Shown piece after piece: positions 25,520-26,925 of a stretch of DNA of 26,925 bases. Made by a program: the position numbers and the translations under genes. The stretch comes from Acanthaster planci. Its lineage: Eukaryota > Echinodermata > Asteroidea > Valvatida > Acanthasteridae. The DNA is taken from positions 8,798,967 to 8,825,891 of the forward strand of contig NW_019091362.1 in NCBI RefSeq assembly GCF_001949145.1, read 5' to 3'. Every line of letters starts with the position of its first letter. Within the stretch, counting starts at the first letter, position 1. The notes under the pieces were generated by a model that was given only the letters and a program-made list of their open reading frames with translations, searched no databases and was not told where the DNA came from.

Positions 25520-25715
25520 TTGAATTGAAACCTTAATTGACAGAAAGAGAAGTGCCATTTTTTTAAAAATNAAAAATACCAGGCGAACTCCTTCATGTAA
25601 CAATTTTCATTGAAAAAGCAAGGCTTACCCCTTGTTGTTAACGTTTGGTTAACAATGCCAGGCTTACCCCTTCCTGTTACGGTTTTCGTTGAAAAGGCAA
25701 GGCTAACCTGTTACA
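25520..25715 (-). repeat. Inverted block 2 within the minisatellite
   Basis: A second reversed block, parallel in layout to block 1: TTAATTGACAGAAAG, then AAATACCAGGC, then AACTCCTTC.TGTAAC, then reversed units. The two blocks share about 100 bases, so one is probably a copy of the other. Confidence 0.82.
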
Positions 25716-26170
25716 TTCAATAAAAGGATTTTTCAACCAAACCTTAACAGCAAGGGGTTAACCTTGCACTTTCAACCAAACCTTAACAGCAAGGGGTTAA
25801 CCTTGCACTTTCAACTGAACCTTAACAGCAAGGGGTTAGCCTTGCACTTTCAACCGAACCTTAACAGCAAGGCGTTATCCTTTTATTTTCAATATAAACC
25901 TGAACAACAAGGGGCTAGCCTTGCCTTTTCAACAAAAACCATAACAGCAAGGGATTAGCCTTGCATTTGCAACTGAAACTTAATAGCAAGGGGTTAGCCT
26001 TGGATTTTCAACCAAAACATTAAAAGCAAGGGGTTAGCTTTGCATTTTCAACCAAAACCTGAAAAGCAAGACATAAGCCTTCCTTTTCAACCAAACCTGA
26101 ACAGCAAGGCGTTAGCCTTTCATTTTCAATATAAACCTGAACAACATGGGGCTAGCCTTGCCTTTTTTAT

Positions 26171-26245
26171 TGATCAAAAAATGCCACGTCTATTTCTTTC
26201 TGTCAATTAAATGTAAATTTCCAACGAAAACTTGCATTTTCAACA
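26171..26245 (+). repeat. Longer interspersed unit of the array (representative copy)
   Basis: A segment containing GCCACGTCTATTTCTTTCTG then TCAATTAAATGTAAATTTCC. Related copies lie near 24125-24165, 24290-24340, 24490-24560 and 26758-26825, and inverted near 25095-25140 and 25525-25560. It breaks the 39-bp rhythm and suggests a composite higher-order unit. Confidence 0.82.
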
Positions 26246-26925
26246 AAAACCTTGACAGCAAGGGGTTAGCCTTGGATTTTTGAACCAAACGTTAACAAGT
26301 GGTTACTCTTCCTTTTTCAACAAAAAACAGGAGGGGAAAAAAGTAACCTTAAATTTTCAACCAAATCTTAACAGCAAGGGGTTAGCCTTGCTTTTTCAAC
26401 CAAAACCTGAAAAGTAAGGGATTAGCCTTGCATTTTCAACCGAACCTTCACAGCAAGGGGTCAGCTTTGCATTTTCAATGAGAACCGTAACAGGAAGGGG
26501 TAAGCCTGGCATATTCAACCAAACGTTAACAACAAGGGGTAAGTCTTGGATTTTTGAACCAAACCTTGACAACAAGGGGTTAACCTTGCATTTTCCATAA
26601 ACCTTAACAGTAAGGGATTAGCCTTGCATTTTCAATGAAAACCATGACAGGAAAGGGTAAGCCTGGCATTTTCATCAAAAACATTAAAAGCAAGGGGTTA
26701 GCCTTGCCTTTTCAAAGAAAACCGTCACAAGAAGGGTTCGCCCTTCATTTTTTATTGTTCAAAAAATGCCATGTCTATTTCTTTCTGTCAATCAAATGTA
26801 AATTTCCAACAAAAACTTGGATTTTCAACAAAAGCCTCGACAGCAAGGGGTTAGCCTTGCTTTTTCAACCAAAACCTGTAAAGTAAGGGATTAGCCTTGC
26901 ATTTGCAAGTGAACCTTAACAGCAA

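Larger units (their letters stand above)
24015..26925. repeat. 39-bp minisatellite array with hairpin core, continues past window
   Basis: Several dozen diverged units of about 39 bases. The core is GCAAGGGGTTAGCCTTGC, whose outer six bases on each side are complementary (GCAAGG/CCTTGC). The rest of each unit is an A/C-rich spacer with TTTTCAACC and CCTTAACA. Units are most regular at 24690-25070 and 25735-26000. The start is fuzzy: degenerate copies appear from about 24015. A second unit type has CAGGAAGGGGTAAGCCTGGC as its core. Because 39 is a multiple of three, open frames run through the array (for example 25764-25958), but they are repeat artefacts. One ambiguous base lies at 25571. Confidence 0.93.

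Noticed and set aside
25764-25958. Open frame of 64 codons with a 13-residue repeat (LNSKGL.LHFQPN), and a similar one at 26635-26886
   Set aside because: The 39-bp repeat unit is a multiple of three, so open frames arise automatically; no start context, no domain, and neighbouring units break the frame.
24680-26000. Regular repeats with a palindromic core that could suggest a CRISPR array
   Set aside because: Spacers are themselves repeated and diverged with the unit, the DNA is animal nuclear sequence, and no cas-like gene is present.
24680-26900. GGTTAG/GGGGTTAG words suggesting interstitial telomere repeats
   Set aside because: The hexamer occurs once per 39-bp unit, not in tandem, so it is the hairpin loop of a minisatellite rather than TTAGGG telomere sequence.

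Overview
The window looks like metazoan nuclear DNA. It holds one large intron-rich gene on the + strand, and the rest is introns, transposable elements and tandem repeats. The gene is the C-terminal half of NUP205 (Nup192 family), the large alpha-solenoid adaptor nucleoporin of the nuclear pore inner ring. I trace 18 exons from 143 to 22614. They join in frame into 1035 residues ending at a TGA stop, and the 5' half of the gene lies upstream of the window. NUP205 assignment rests on recognisable conserved stretches (for example PRTCLHSIL, TMRYLRASQDF, AIGQRPL, VCRDASDG, WRHLEFYLL, SRYTFISVLVRRIR). The organism cannot be fixed. An invertebrate animal, possibly an echinoderm, hemichordate or amphioxus, fits the gene structure, the DIRS-type retroelement and the minisatellites, but that is inference.

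Layout. Bases 1-52 are the end of a TTAA-type DNA element. Exons 1-2 (143-721) follow, then intron 2, filled mostly by a 1.8 kb terminal-inverted-repeat element flanked by TTA (1104-2887). Exons 3-4 come next, then intron 4 with a second TTAA element (4440-4856). Exons 5-11 run to 10956; introns 9 and 10 both appear to start with GC instead of GT. Intron 11 (10957-17217, 6.3 kb) is occupied by a decayed DIRS-type tyrosine-recombinase retrotransposon in the same orientation as the host gene. It has inverted terminal repeats, an internal complementary region, and gag-like, RT, RNase H and recombinase remnants. Exons 12-18 follow. Intron 13 holds a third TTAA element (18350-18909). A 248 bp foldback element (21025-21272) sits exactly on the 5' splice site after exon 16. 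The 3' UTR runs from 22615 to a likely poly(A) signal at 23875.

From about 24015 to the end of the window there is a minisatellite with a period near 39 bp. Its core is a short dyad, GCAAGG-GGTTAG-CCTTGC. The array includes two blocks in reversed orientation and several copies of a longer interspersed unit. It continues past the window edge.

The most notable observations are a transposon that appears to have landed in a splice donor and supplied its replacement, two consecutive GC-AG introns, the DIRS element with three copies of its terminal sequence, and a strand-switching hairpin minisatellite whose core resembles the ends of the TTAA elements. I see no evidence of a new defence or enzymatic system.
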